From Acidobacteriota bacterium (GTDB lineage: Bacteria; Acidobacteriota; Terriglobia; Terriglobales; Acidobacteriaceae), in NCBI GenBank assembly GCA_021803035.1, contig JAJZME010000068.1, forward strand, positions 1 through 64,000: 64,000 nt of DNA, given 5' to 3'. The position numbers were made by a program, and so were the translations under genes. Below the pieces are notes generated by a model, which did no database searches, was not told the origin of the DNA, and worked only from the letters and a program-made list of their open reading frames with translations. Positions 35,944-45,138 of this stretch are shown one piece after another. Within the stretch, counting starts at the first letter, position 1; every line of letters starts with the position of its first letter.

Positions 35944-37269
35944 ATGGCCCGCATTTATCCCTTTCGTGCCTGGCGTTATAACCCCTCCGCCGTCCGCCTG
36001 GACGACGTGGTGACCCAACCCTACGACAAGATCTCGCCAGCGATGCAGCAGGCCTACTATCAGCGTAGCCCCTATAATCTCGTCCGTATCATTCTCGGAC
36101 TGCCTGAGCTATTTGACGTTGAAAAGGGCGAAAGCGTCTATACGCGGGCTGCCCGGGACTTCCAGGCATGGCGGGAGCAGGGGGTGTTGATTCAGGAGAA
36201 GAATCCCTGCGTCTTCGCCTACGCGCAGCGCTTTCAGGTCCCCGGAACCGGGATTACCAAGGAGCGCCGCGGCTTTATTGCCCTGGGCAAGCTCCACGAT
36301 TACGCCGACCAGGTCGTCTTCCGCCACGAGCAGACGCTCTCCAAGCCCAAGAGCGACCGGCTTAACCTGCTGAAGGCCACCCGCGCCCACTTCGGCCAGA
36401 TTTTCATGCTCTACTCGGATCCGGCCGGCAGCATCGAAAAGATCCTCTACGAGGGCAACGGCCCGGCCGAAGCCGAGGTAACCGACGAATACGGAGTGCT
36501 GCACAGAATCTGGCGCATCGCCGATCCGGCCACCATTCGCCTGCTGGTTACCGCCATGGCCGACAAAAAGCTGATCATCGCCGACGGCCATCACCGCTAC
36601 GAGACCGCGCTGAACTATTCCAAGGAGCACGCGCCCGCCACGGCCCCGCAAACCGAAAGCAGCGCCACGCAGGTTCCGCAGCCGCCCTATCCCGAGGCGG
36701 CGGCCATGATGACGTTCGTCAACATGGATTCCGACGGGCTGGTGATCCTGCCCACCCATCGCGTGGTGCACAGCCTGGCCGGTTTCGATCCGGCGGCATT
36801 CGCCCGCGCCGCGGAAGCGTTTTTCACCGTCACCCCGCTGCCTGAAGCGGAAGCGGCGACCTACATCGGCACGCTTGCCAGGGAGCAGGGACCGGCCTTC
36901 GTTGCCGTCACGCGCAGCGGCGCCCTCCTGCTCCGTTCGAAACCGGAGGCCGCAGCCGCCGCGCTGGCCGCTTTGCCCGACCGCCAGCGCCAGCTCGACC
37001 TGACCCACCTGCATGTCATTGTGCTCGACCGGCTGCTCGGCCTGGATGCGGATAAAGTCCGTGAACAGACCAACATCCGCTACCTGCGCGACGCTGCCGA
37101 TGCCGTGGAACAGGCACGCCGCGGCCAGGCCGATATCACTTTCCTGACCAACCCCGTTTCGATGGAGCAGCTTCGGGAGGTGGCCTTCGCCGGCGACGTC
37201 ATGCCGCAAAAGTCCACTGATTTCTTCCCCAAGCTGCTGAGCGGCTTGGCGATCTATGCCCTGGAGTAG
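35944..37269 (+). CDS. DUF1015 family protein
   Basis: A 441-residue cytoplasmic protein of the DUF1015 family (Pfam PF06245). The opening MARIYPFRAWRYNP, then VVTQPYDKISP, RSPYNLVRIILG, IADGHHRYETAL and the late FLTNPVSMEQL are family hallmarks. I start it at 35944, where the family sequence begins; 36 upstream in-frame residues do not match. A TACAAT at 35844-35849 may be part of its promoter. Molecular function is not known. Confidence 0.88.
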   Translation: MARIYPFRAWRYNPSAVRLDDVVTQPYDKISPAMQQAYYQRSPYNLVRIILGLPELFDVEKGESVYTRAARDFQAWREQGVLIQEKNPCVFAYAQRFQVPGTGITKERRGFIALGKLHDYADQVVFRHEQTLSKPKSDRLNLLKATRAHFGQIFMLYSDPAGSIEKILYEGNGPAEAEVTDEYGVLHRIWRIADPATIRLLVTAMADKKLIIADGHHRYETALNYSKEHAPATAPQTESSATQVPQPPYPEAAAMMTFVNMDSDGLVILPTHRVVHSLAGFDPAAFARAAEAFFTVTPLPEAEAATYIGTLAREQGPAFVAVTRSGALLLRSKPEAAAAALAALPDRQRQLDLTHLHVIVLDRLLGLDADKVREQTNIRYLRDAADAVEQARRGQADITFLTNPVSMEQLREVAFAGDVMPQKSTDFFPKLLSGLAIYALE

Positions 37270-37285
37270 CTGGACTTCCGGCTTT

Positions 37286-38035
37286 ATGGTGAGCGGGCGG
37301 GGCAATGCCGCCGCGGGCACGACGTTATCTTTGGCTCTTTTTACCGCAAGGGCCAGGCGGTGTCTGGCCGTCCTGCCCCTGAGCTTTGCCTTTTTGGCGC
37401 CGCCTGCAGCCCGCGCCCAGGCTCCGCCGGCGCCGGCATACCACTTTGTCGTCGTGCTTAATCCCGCGCACGGCGGGACGGATTTTGGCGCCAACCTTGA
37501 CGGCCAGCCCGAGAAGGACTACACCCTGGCTTTCAGCACCCGTTTGCGCTCACTGCTCGAGGCGCGCGGCATCTCCGTCGTCACCACCCGCCAGTCCGAC
37601 GTCAGACTGACCGCGACACAGCGCGCGGAAATTGCCAACCATGCCGAGGCCCAGGCCTGCCTGACCCTGCATGCCTCGGAGACGGGCGTGGGCGTGCATC
37701 TGTTCACCTCGTCACTCGCCCCGGCTTCGCCCACGCTCTTTGAGCCCTGGAAGACAGCGCAGGCCGCCTGGATCACGCACAGTGTTGCACTGGAAGGAGT
37801 GCTGTACTCGGCTCTGCAACATGCGGAGATCCCCGTCGCTCTGGGCCGCACCGGCCTGCCCGCCATCGACAGCATGACCTGCCCCGCAGTGGCCGTTGAA
37901 ATTGCCCCGGACGGCGCGGCTGCCGGCTCCGGATCGGCCTCCGGCAGCCTGGCCGATCCGGCCTACCAGGCGAAGGTGGCCGCCGTGCTTGCCGATGCTC
38001 TGCTGGAGTGGCGCTCGGAGGGCCCGCAACTGTGA
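37286..38035 (+). CDS. N-acetylmuramoyl-L-alanine amidase (Amidase_3 type)
   Basis: A 249-residue exported protein with an N-terminal hydrophobic signal (CLAVLPLSFAFLAPPAARAQ) and an Amidase_3 domain. The zinc ligands and catalytic acid fit the family: NPAHGGTDFGA, EKDYTLAFS, LHASE and VAVEIAP. It should cut the bond between muramic acid and the peptide of peptidoglycan in the periplasm. The start at 37286 is my choice; 37256 would overlap the DUF1015 gene. Its stop overlaps the GerMN gene start. Confidence 0.83.
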   Translation: MVSGRGNAAAGTTLSLALFTARARRCLAVLPLSFAFLAPPAARAQAPPAPAYHFVVVLNPAHGGTDFGANLDGQPEKDYTLAFSTRLRSLLEARGISVVTTRQSDVRLTATQRAEIANHAEAQACLTLHASETGVGVHLFTSSLAPASPTLFEPWKTAQAAWITHSVALEGVLYSALQHAEIPVALGRTGLPAIDSMTCPAVAVEIAPDGAAAGSGSASGSLADPAYQAKVAAVLADALLEWRSEGPQL

Positions 38036-38733
38036 TTCCCCGGTACCAGACCGTCCTGTTTGTGGTATTGCTCGCCGCCACCGCGGTCATGGGTACGGTG
38101 TTGTGGCACCTGCGCCAGCACGAGCATCAGCGTCTGCTTCAGGGCGAGGTCTCAACGCCCACGCGGGCTCCGGAGGTGGCGCCTGCCGTGGATGCCACGC
38201 TAATGGTGGCCGACGACGCCGATGGCTCCGTTGTGCCGCAGGTTCTTTCGCTACCGCTTCCGCCCAGCCCCAACGAGCGGGCGCGTGCGCTGCTGGGCAA
38301 ATTGCTCGATATCTACGCGGCTCCCGGCGCCACCCATCCCGTGCCGGGCGGTGCCAGCTCCATTCTGCAGGTCTTTCTTGTGCCCGTGCCCGCCGGCACT
38401 CCCGGCGCTGCCGGATTGAGCGGTGCGGCGGCAGGCTCCCGGGGTGGTCCCGAGCTTGCGGTCGTCAATCTCGCCGCCTCCTTCGCTGATCACCACCCCT
38501 CGGGGCTGGAAACCGAAACGCTCACCATCCTTTCCATGTGCGAAACCCTTCATGCCAACATGCCGCGCATCACGGAGGTGCGCTTTCTGGTGAACGGCCG
38601 TCCGCGCGCAACGCTGGCCGGCCACGCCAGCCTGATGCGCACCTACCTGGCCACCGCCCGGACCATCACCGGCGGCGCCGTTGCCTCGGCCGGCATCTCC
38701 GCCCAGCCAGCCGTTGCGGGAGCAGGCCAATGA
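38032..38733 (+). CDS. GerMN-domain membrane-anchored protein
   Basis: A 233-residue protein with one N-terminal membrane helix (YQTVLFVVLLAATAVMGTVLWHL) and a GerMN-type domain (AVVNLAASFADHHPSG, then LTILSMCETL...ITEVRFLVNGRP). Such domains are found in spore germination lipoproteins and in envelope proteins near murI and amidases. The start is a GTG at 38032 sharing a 4-bp overlap with the amidase stop; the end overlaps murI by 4 bp. So it is part of a cell-wall operon. Confidence 0.8.
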   Translation: MIPRYQTVLFVVLLAATAVMGTVLWHLRQHEHQRLLQGEVSTPTRAPEVAPAVDATLMVADDADGSVVPQVLSLPLPPSPNERARALLGKLLDIYAAPGATHPVPGGASSILQVFLVPVPAGTPGAAGLSGAAAGSRGGPELAVVNLAASFADHHPSGLETETLTILSMCETLHANMPRITEVRFLVNGRPRATLAGHASLMRTYLATARTITGGAVASAGISAQPAVAGAGQ

Positions 38734-39554
38734 CCCCCACGATCGGCGTCTTCGATTCCGGCTTTGGCGGCCTCACCGTGCTGCGCGCGCTCCTTTGCCG
38801 CCTGCCGCACACCCGCTTTGCCTTTCTTGGTGACACGGCCCGCCTGCCTTACGGCTCCAAATCACGGCGCACGATTGCCCGCTATGCCGTGCAGAGCGCG
38901 CAATTTTTGGTCCGTGAACAGGGCGCCCAGTTTCTGGTCATCGCCTGCAACACCGCCAGCGCCCTGGCCCTCGACGCCATCCAGCAGGCGGTTCCGGTTC
39001 CGGTTCTGGGCGTCATTGAGCCGGGCGCCCAGGCCGCCCGCGCCGCCTCCGCGACCGGCGACGTGCTGGTTATCGCCACCGATGCCACCGTGCAAAGCGG
39101 CGCTTACTCGGCCGCCTGCCATTCGCAGGGCCTTCGCGCACTGGAAAAGGCCTGTCCGCTGCTTGTGCCGCTGGTCGAAGAGGGCTGGACGGCTCATCCC
39201 ATCACTGAACAAGTGGTTCGCGTCTATCTCGACGAGCTCGCCGCCGAAGCCGATGCCCGGAGTCTTCATCCTGACACGCTGGTCCTCGGCTGCACCCATT
39301 ACCCGCTGCTGCGCCCGCTCATCGAGCGCATCGCGCCCGCCGGCATGGCGGTGATCGACTCCGCCGAATCCACGGCCGAGGCGGCAGCGCGCCTCTTCAA
39401 TGGCCGCGCCGCGCAGCCGGATGCGAAGGATGTGCCGGAAGACGCGGAGGTCCGCTGCTTCGCCACCGACTCCGTGGAAAAATTCGAGCGCCTCGGCTCG
39501 CGCTTTCTTGGCCGTGCTGTGGGGCGGGTGGAATTAATCGACCTTGGCGGCTGA
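38730..39554 (+). CDS. murI: Glutamate racemase
   Basis: A 274-residue racemase making D-glutamate for peptidoglycan. It has GVFDSGFGGLTVLRAL (Asp9) and both catalytic cysteines: Cys73 in IACNTAS and Cys188 in GCTHYP. The ATGA overlap with the GerMN gene fixes the start. Its place after an amidase fits cell-wall building and turnover. Confidence 0.93.
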   Translation: MTPTIGVFDSGFGGLTVLRALLCRLPHTRFAFLGDTARLPYGSKSRRTIARYAVQSAQFLVREQGAQFLVIACNTASALALDAIQQAVPVPVLGVIEPGAQAARAASATGDVLVIATDATVQSGAYSAACHSQGLRALEKACPLLVPLVEEGWTAHPITEQVVRVYLDELAAEADARSLHPDTLVLGCTHYPLLRPLIERIAPAGMAVIDSAESTAEAAARLFNGRAAQPDAKDVPEDAEVRCFATDSVEKFERLGSRFLGRAVGRVELIDLGG

Positions 39555-39645
39555 TATTCTAGGAGTCGGTCCCCAAGCGTCCACATGCGATGGGCAATCG
39601 CCTTGAGAGGCGTGGACAGCTCGGAACCGCAACGCTTCGTAACAG

Positions 39646-39666
39646 GGCGCGACTTCCAATCGCGCC
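39646..39666 (+). other. Hairpin between murI and fabI
   Basis: A stem GGCGCGA-(cttccaa)-TCGCGCC is found in the 212-bp murI-fabI gap, about 100 nt before fabI. There is no T-run, so it is more likely a leader structure than a terminator. Confidence 0.35.
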
Positions 39667-39766
39667 GCAAACGGCAGAACACAAACAGCGGGCCCATGCC
39701 CCTGCGTGAATCGCGATCGAGGCGGCACGCCGCCCTCAACCGCACATAGGGAGGAGTTCAGGAAGC

Positions 39767-40534
39767 ATGATTGATTTGGCGGGTAAGACGGCCGTGGTCT
39801 TCGGGCTGGCCAACAAGCGCTCCATCGCCTGGGGCATTGCCCAGAAACTCCACGAGGCTGGCGCCAGCCTGGCCATCTGCTACCAGAACGAGCGCATGAA
39901 GGCCGAGGCCCAGGGGCTCATCGACGAGCTCGGCGGCGCTACCGGCTTCCAGTGCGACGTCTCCAACGATCAGGAGATCGAGTCGGTCTTTGCCGCGCTC
40001 AAGGAGCGGTACGGCAAGCTCGACATTCTTGTCCACGCCGTGGCCTACGCGCCCGCCGAGGACCTGCGAGGCGCGTTCATCAACACCAGCCGCGAAGGCT
40101 TCCGCATCGCCCACGAGGTCAGCGTCTACTCGCTGATCGCCGTCAGCCGCGCCGCCGCGCCGCTGATGAGCGAAGGCGGCAGCATCATGACCCTCACCTA
40201 CTACGCCGCCGAAAAGGTCGTGCCGAACTACAACGTGATGGCGCTGGCCAAGGCCTCGCTGGAATCCGCGGTCCGCTATCTGGCCTCGGATCTCGGCCCC
40301 CAGAATATCCGCGTCAATGCCATCTCCGCCGGCCCCATCAAGACGCTGGCCGCCCGCGGCATCGGCTCCATGGGCGACATGCTCAAGGCGGCAGCCGATC
40401 GCGCCCCGCTTCATCGCAATGTCGGTCAGCTTGAAGTCGGCGGCGCCGCGCTGTTTCTAGCCAGCCCGCTTTCGAGCGCCGTCACCGGCGAAGTCCTCTA
40501 TGTCGATTGCGGCTACAACATCATGGGGTTCTGA
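39767..40534 (+). CDS. fabI: Enoyl-[acyl-carrier-protein] reductase (NADH), FabI type
   Basis: A 255-residue FabI of the divergent SDR type with GLANKRSIAWGIAQ as nucleotide loop, and active-site Tyr145, Tyr155 and Lys162 (YYAAEK..., then YNVMALAK), agreeing with E. coli FabI's Tyr146/Tyr156/Lys163. It performs the last reduction of each fatty-acid elongation round and is the target of triclosan in other bacteria. GGGAGGAG is near the ATG. Confidence 0.93.
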   Translation: MIDLAGKTAVVFGLANKRSIAWGIAQKLHEAGASLAICYQNERMKAEAQGLIDELGGATGFQCDVSNDQEIESVFAALKERYGKLDILVHAVAYAPAEDLRGAFINTSREGFRIAHEVSVYSLIAVSRAAAPLMSEGGSIMTLTYYAAEKVVPNYNVMALAKASLESAVRYLASDLGPQNIRVNAISAGPIKTLAARGIGSMGDMLKAAADRAPLHRNVGQLEVGGAALFLASPLSSAVTGEVLYVDCGYNIMGF

Positions 40535-40555
40535 AAAAGCCAGCGCCGAGGCGCT
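40534..40555 (-). terminator. Probable rho-independent terminator for the minus-strand operon
   Basis: On the minus strand a short stem AGCGCC-TC-GGCGCT is followed by GGCTTTTT. It lies 16 bp after the stop of the Ldh-family gene and at the fabI stop on the other strand. The stem is short, so termination may be weak. Confidence 0.5.
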
Positions 40556-40570
40556 CCGATTGAGACGTTC

Positions 40571-41575
40571 TTAGAGCGCCAGGATCTGCGCCCAGAGCGC
40601 TTCGTCCACCGGCAGGCCCAGCTTGCGATTCTCGGCGCGAATACGCAGCGTCTGCTCGCCCGGATAGCGCACCGGCTGGCCCGCCTCGGCCGCCTTCGAG
40701 CGGTGCAGGGAAGCAACGATGTCGTCGGCAATCTGCGCAGCCCGGGGTGAAGGCCCGAATGCTTCAGGATTGAGCGCCAGAAACATCTGCGAAATCCCGG
40801 TCTCGTAGAGCATGTCGCTGCTGAGCTGGTGGGTGGCTTTGCCCAGCGACATCATGGCCGCAACCATGTCCAGCACCATCGACAGCCCCGAGCCCTTCCA
40901 GTAGCCGGCCGGCAGCGGCCGTAATGAGCGCTCGATCGCGCCCGGGTCGCGCGTCAGCCTGCCCGCTTCGTCAAAGCCGCCATCCACGGGCAGCATCTCG
41001 CCGCGCTGCCGGTACTTTTCCAGCGCGCCATAGGAAAACTGCGACATGGCCATATCCAGCACCACCGGCCCGGCGGCGCGCGGCACGCCGACCACCAGCG
41101 GATTGTTGCCGATCGCCGGTTCCACGCCGCCCCACGGCGGCAGGTTGGGCAAGGTGTTCGTCCAGCAGATGCCGATCAGGCCCGCCTCGGCCGCCTGCCA
41201 GCAATACGAGCCGCCGCGCATCCAGTGGTTGGTGTTGCCCAGCGCCACGCAGCCCACGCCGTGCGCGCGGCTCAGCTCCATGGCCCGCGCCATGGCCGCC
41301 TGCGCGTTCAGGTTGCCCGGCCCGCGCTGGCCGTCCCATCGTTCCAGCGCGCCGCACTGCGCCACGCGCTCCGGCTGGGCACTTACGTCGATGCTCCCGT
41401 TGCGCACCATGGCCACAAACCGCGGAAACCGCGCCACGCCGTGCGTGTAAACGCCGTCGCATGTCGCTTCGGCAAAGAGCTGCGCGCACTGCCCGGCGCG
41501 TTCGGCGGAGAAGCCAAGCCCCTGCAGAATGACGGTCAGTCTTTCCTGTACTTCTTCAAAGGGAATTCTGTGCAT
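40571..41575 (-). CDS. Ldh-family (malate/lactate dehydrogenase type 2) oxidoreductase
   Basis: A 334-residue NAD(P)-dependent enzyme of the YlbC/YiaK type, unrelated to classic LDH. It has the catalytic His in CDGVYTHGVARFPRF, then GNTNHWMRGGSYCW, NPLVVGVPR and LPAGYWKGSGLSMVLDM. Known members reduce 2,3-diketo-L-gulonate, malate or sulfolactate; the substrate is not certain here. It follows tsaE by 49 bp and may share its transcript. Confidence 0.85.
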   Translation of the reverse strand: MHRIPFEEVQERLTVILQGLGFSAERAGQCAQLFAEATCDGVYTHGVARFPRFVAMVRNGSIDVSAQPERVAQCGALERWDGQRGPGNLNAQAAMARAMELSRAHGVGCVALGNTNHWMRGGSYCWQAAEAGLIGICWTNTLPNLPPWGGVEPAIGNNPLVVGVPRAAGPVVLDMAMSQFSYGALEKYRQRGEMLPVDGGFDEAGRLTRDPGAIERSLRPLPAGYWKGSGLSMVLDMVAAMMSLGKATHQLSSDMLYETGISQMFLALNPEAFGPSPRAAQIADDIVASLHRSKAAEAGQPVRYPGEQTLRIRAENRKLGLPVDEALWAQILAL

Positions 41576-41624
41576 AGATGTTCAGTATGTGGCGGATTGC
41601 GCTGCCGCCGCAGCCGCTGGCCCG

Positions 41625-42098
41625 CTAACCCTTCAGCGTCACCGTAATCTTTCGCAGGTCGCCGCCCTCTGACGCGATCAGAATCTCTCCGGTGGCTTTC
41701 TTGCGGATGCTCTTGAACTTTCCGCCCCACTCCACCAGCACCAGCGCATCCGGCGTCAGCAGTTCGTCCAGGCCGAGTGTCTCCAGTTGCCGCTCGCTCT
41801 CCAGGCGGTAGACGTCCATGTGATAGAGCTTCACCGGCTGGCCTTCGCGCGAACCGCCGTACTCGTGCAGCAGTGTGAAGGTGGGGCTGGTCACTTCGTC
41901 TGCCTGTGCCGCGTGCAGGGCCTCGGCGATGCCTTTGACCAGCGTGGTTTTGCCTGTACCCAGGTCGCCTTCCAGCAGCAGCAGTTGTGGCGGCTGGAGC
42001 AGGCGCGCCAGCTTGCGGCCCACCTCGACGGTGCCCGCGCCGTCTTTGGTCGTGAACTCGTGAATCCGGCCTGGAGCAACAAGTGTGGCTTCGGTCAT
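41625..42098 (-). CDS. tsaE: tRNA threonylcarbamoyladenosine biosynthesis ATPase TsaE
   Basis: A 157-residue ATPase with the P-loop GDLGTGKTTLVKG, SPTFTLLHEYGG, YHMDVYRLE and LVEWGGKF, all typical of TsaE. It helps TsaB/TsaD attach the t6A modification at position 37 of ANN-reading tRNAs. The ATG at 42098 overlaps the stop of nnrD (42095-42097), so it is co-translated with it; upstream residues in this frame lie inside nnrD. Confidence 0.92.
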   Translation of the reverse strand: MTEATLVAPGRIHEFTTKDGAGTVEVGRKLARLLQPPQLLLLEGDLGTGKTTLVKGIAEALHAAQADEVTSPTFTLLHEYGGSREGQPVKLYHMDVYRLESERQLETLGLDELLTPDALVLVEWGGKFKSIRKKATGEILIASEGGDLRKITVTLKG

Positions 42099-43771
42099 TC
42101 CTGGGCCTCTTTGCCGGCTGCGGCGTGGAAGGGCTCCGCCGGCAGCCCCTGCATCCAAACATACGCGTTTCCGGCGCCCGGATGAAAGCCCCCGCCTTGA
42201 AAACGAAATGCGCGCGCCAGATAGCGCAGGCTGTCGGTGGCCAGCAGCGTGTGCTCGTCGGCCTCGCGCACGGCCATATCGGCGGCCAGCCCGTGCAGAT
42301 AAACCGCGGCTTCCACGGCCCGCGCGGCCTCGCCGGGATGCTGCGCCAGCAGTCCGGCAATCAGGCCGGTGAGCAGATCGCCGCTGCCGCCCTTCGCCAT
42401 GCCGGGATTCCCGGTCGTATTCACCGCAACGCTGCCGTCAGGATGCGCAATGAGCGTGCGCGCGCCTTTCAGCACCAGCGTCACGCCGTTGCGCGCGGCA
42501 AAATCCCGCGCCGCGGCAAGCCGGTCAGCCTGGATTGCAGCCACGGAAGCGCCTGCGAGCCGCGCCATTTCGCCAGGGTGCGGCGTAAGCACCACCGTCC
42601 GCCCGCCGCGCGCCTCGGCGGCCAGTTCAGCCAGCATGTGCGCCTCGGCGGCCAGGATGTTGAGCGCGTCCGCGTCGATAACCACCGGCATCGTTGTGGC
42701 CCGCAGCAGCGCCGCGGCAAACGCAATTGTTTTGCCGCGCAACCCCAGGCCGGGGCCGATGGCCAGCACGGTCTTGCGCTCGGTCAGCGCACTGAGCGCA
42801 TCCGCGGCCGCATTCTCCGCCGCGATGCCGCCGGTTAAGCTGGCCTCAAGCGGCCAGGTCATCAGCTCCGGCGCAACCGCGGCCACCAGGGGCACAACCG
42901 GCGCGGGAACCGCGGCTGTAACCAAACCCGCGCCAGCCCGCAGCGCGGCCAGCGATGCCATTGCCGGCGCGCCGGTTCGTCCCACCGATCCGCCCACCAC
43001 CAGCACATGGCCATAGTTGCCCTTGTTGGCCGCCGCCGCGCGTGGCGCCTGCACCAACGCCAGCGCCGAGCCGGCCCAGCGCAGCCCCAGCGCGGACACA
43101 ATCGCCTCGTCGGGCGAACCGATAGGCGCCACCACCACGGGCTGATCCCACTGGCGCGTGAGTTGCGCGAAGACATGCGCCGGCTTGGGCGCGGTAAACG
43201 TCACCACGGCATCGGCGGGAAAAACCGCGCCTGTGACGGTTGCCGCGGTCTCGTCCGCCGGCCAGCCGGAAGGCAGATCCACCGCTAGCACCGGCGCCGC
43301 GGAGCCGCGCAGCCACTCCAGCGCATCCAGCGCCAGCCCCTTCATCGGCGGCTTGAATCCCGTGCCCAGCACTGCATCCACAATCAGATCGGCAGTGAGC
43401 GCATTCTTCAGCAGCGCCAGATCCCCGGCAGACGTGGCCACATGAATCGCTCCATGTGCCGGATTGTTCAGCTCGCGCCATGCCTCGGCGGCATCGCCCT
43501 TGATCCCCTCCGGCGCGCCCAGCAGGATCGTGGTTACATCCAGCCCGGCACGGGCCAGCAGCCGCGCCGTCATCATGCCGTCGCCGCCATTGTTGCCCCG
43601 GCCGCACAGCACGGTCACGCGTCGCGCCCGCGGGAACCGCTGCCGCGCAAACGCCGCCACGGCCGCCGACGCGGCACGCATCAATGCGAGCGACGGCACT
43701 CCGAACCGCTCCGTCGTGGCGCGGTCGCAGTCCTGCATCTCGGCTGCCGAGAGAACGTGCATCAGGTTCAT
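42095..43771 (-). CDS. nnrD: Bifunctional NAD(P)H-hydrate epimerase/dehydratase
   Basis: A 558-residue fusion of a YjeF_N epimerase (CGRGNNGGDGMMTARLL) and an ADP-dependent dehydratase of the ribokinase-like fold (VVGGSVGRTGAPAMAS, and GNPGMAKGGSGDLLTGLIAGLL). It repairs NADH and NADPH hydrates to usable cofactor. I start at 43771 (MNLMHVLSAAEM); 43762 is also possible. About 80 upstream in-frame residues do not match the family. It is followed directly by tsaE, a pairing common in bacteria. Confidence 0.9.
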   Translation of the reverse strand: MNLMHVLSAAEMQDCDRATTERFGVPSLALMRAASAAVAAFARQRFPRARRVTVLCGRGNNGGDGMMTARLLARAGLDVTTILLGAPEGIKGDAAEAWRELNNPAHGAIHVATSAGDLALLKNALTADLIVDAVLGTGFKPPMKGLALDALEWLRGSAAPVLAVDLPSGWPADETAATVTGAVFPADAVVTFTAPKPAHVFAQLTRQWDQPVVVAPIGSPDEAIVSALGLRWAGSALALVQAPRAAAANKGNYGHVLVVGGSVGRTGAPAMASLAALRAGAGLVTAAVPAPVVPLVAAVAPELMTWPLEASLTGGIAAENAAADALSALTERKTVLAIGPGLGLRGKTIAFAAALLRATTMPVVIDADALNILAAEAHMLAELAAEARGGRTVVLTPHPGEMARLAGASVAAIQADRLAAARDFAARNGVTLVLKGARTLIAHPDGSVAVNTTGNPGMAKGGSGDLLTGLIAGLLAQHPGEAARAVEAAVYLHGLAADMAVREADEHTLLATDSLRYLARAFRFQGGGFHPGAGNAYVWMQGLPAEPFHAAAGKEAQE

Positions 43772-43898
43772 CCTAGCCGATGGGGCGAGGTTTCTGAGCG
43801 CTGGATTGTGCACAAAAATAATGCCCCGGAATCGGGGCCGTGGCAAGCAGAACGTGCGTGTGCTTAAGCCGCAATCTTCCAGCCGAAGCAGTTGCCCA

Positions 43899-44570
43899 TT
43901 ATCGCGCGTGTTCTGGCCGCAGCCATACCGCTTCCGCCGCTGGCCTTCCCAGAATCGAGTTTCCCGCGTCCATCTCAATGGAAACGGTCTGGTCGTAGTT
44001 CTGGCTGGTGACACGAAGGCTCATGCCGGGTCCGATGCCGGCGTGGTGCAAAAAGTGCAGCAGCTTGGAATCGCGTTCCTGCAGGCTCACAACCGTGTAG
44101 CGCTGTCCTTCGGCCGCCTCGGCCAGCGGCATCTCGCCGCGTTGCTTGCGCTGGGCCGGATTCTCCGGCAACACCGCGTTGCCATGCGGGCAGGCTCCGC
44201 CCTCGCCCAGCTTTTCTCTGAGCTTGGCCTCGAAGGCCGGTGACACGGCGTGCTCCAGCCGCTCCGCCTCATCGTGAATCTCATGCCACGCCATGCCGAA
44301 GATTTCGCTCAGCATCCGCTCCACCAGGTGGTGGCGCAGCGCCGTATGATAGGCGGTTTCGCGTCCGGCCTCCGTCAGGTGCACAATGCCTTCCGCATCC
44401 ACTTTCACAAAGCCATCGCGCTTGAGCCGCTTGAGCGCCATGGTCACCGCCGGAGCCGACACTTCCAGCCAGTGCGCCAGCTTGGCCGGAATCACCTGAT
44501 AGCCCTCGGCGTCAGCCTCCAGTATGGCCTTCAGGTAGTTCTCCTTCGATACATGGATGGAGTCCTTCAT
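43899..44570 (-). CDS. mntR: DtxR/MntR-family metal-dependent regulator
   Basis: A 223-residue protein with an N-terminal winged helix (ENYLKAILEADAEGYQVIPAKLA), the iron-dependent-repressor dimer domain (HHLVERMLSEIFGMAWHEIHDEAERLEHAVSPAF) and a C-terminal SH3-like FeoA domain (TVVSLQERDSKLLHFL...GMSLRVTSQ). It probably senses Mn(II) or Fe(II) through the HEIHDEAERLEH residues. The symbol mntR fits the family; the metal is not proven. GAGG precedes the ATG by 7 nt and two tandem TATAGACTG repeats lie at the promoter. Confidence 0.85.
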   Translation of the reverse strand: MKDSIHVSKENYLKAILEADAEGYQVIPAKLAHWLEVSAPAVTMALKRLKRDGFVKVDAEGIVHLTEAGRETAYHTALRHHLVERMLSEIFGMAWHEIHDEAERLEHAVSPAFEAKLREKLGEGGACPHGNAVLPENPAQRKQRGEMPLAEAAEGQRYTVVSLQERDSKLLHFLHHAGIGPGMSLRVTSQNYDQTVSIEMDAGNSILGRPAAEAVWLRPEHAR

Positions 44571-45138
44571 GGATGCGCCTCAAACAGTCTATACAGTCTA
44601 TATGGTGGGGGAGATTTTGGCTGTCAGCTCCCAGCCTGCAGCAGGCTGCTTGCCCGGAAGGGAAGCGCCGTTGGGGCTGGACAGAACGGTGCCCACGCAC
44701 ATCCTCGTGTGATGCGGGTCATAGGTGACGCTCCCGCGATAAGCGTTAATTAGTGTTTTCCAGTCGACGATTCGGGTCGACTCGTTCCGGCTCTGGGTTG
44801 CGTTATGAGCGAACGAACCAAGCGCGTGCTCATTGCGGCGCCGATGGCGCTGGCCGTTGCGGCGGTTTGCAGCCGTCTCGACACCGAACCCGCTCGCCGT
44901 GGAATTCCTTCCCATGTCACGGCCCTGGACAATCAGAGCGCGGCATTCGCAGCCGGATTATGCGCATACGCTTGTGCTTCGTTGTGGGCGGCGCGGCATT
45001 GGCGCGAATCCTCAACGGAGCGGCTCGCTCGGCACGGAGCGCCAAACGTGCGCACGCGAATCGTCCGGCTGAGGCATCCGGCGCGCCGGCTGATTTCGGT
45101 GCAGCAGTAACGTTGTCTTGATACGAAAGGAGATTCCA
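44571..45138. other. Intergenic region mntR-DsrE, no supported gene
   Basis: About 570 bp between divergent genes. The tandem 9-mer next to mntR is listed separately. A 101-codon open frame at 44805-45110 has no RBS and no family resemblance. I see no tRNA or repeat, and no clear promoter for the DsrE gene. Confidence 0.45.
44585..44602 (-). promoter_or_regulatory. Tandem TATAGACTG repeat at the mntR promoter
   Basis: Two perfect head-to-tail 9-mers TATAGACTG (minus strand) lie 15-32 nt before the mntR ATG. An 11-nt match, TGTATAGACTG, lies just upstream of the tolC start (48575-48585). This could be a metal-regulator operator, overlapping a -10-like TATAGA. Confidence 0.45.

Noticed and set aside
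44805-45110. 101-codon open frame between mntR and the DsrE gene
   Set aside because: No RBS, no recognisable family and an Arg/Ala-rich composition typical of random frames in high-GC DNA.
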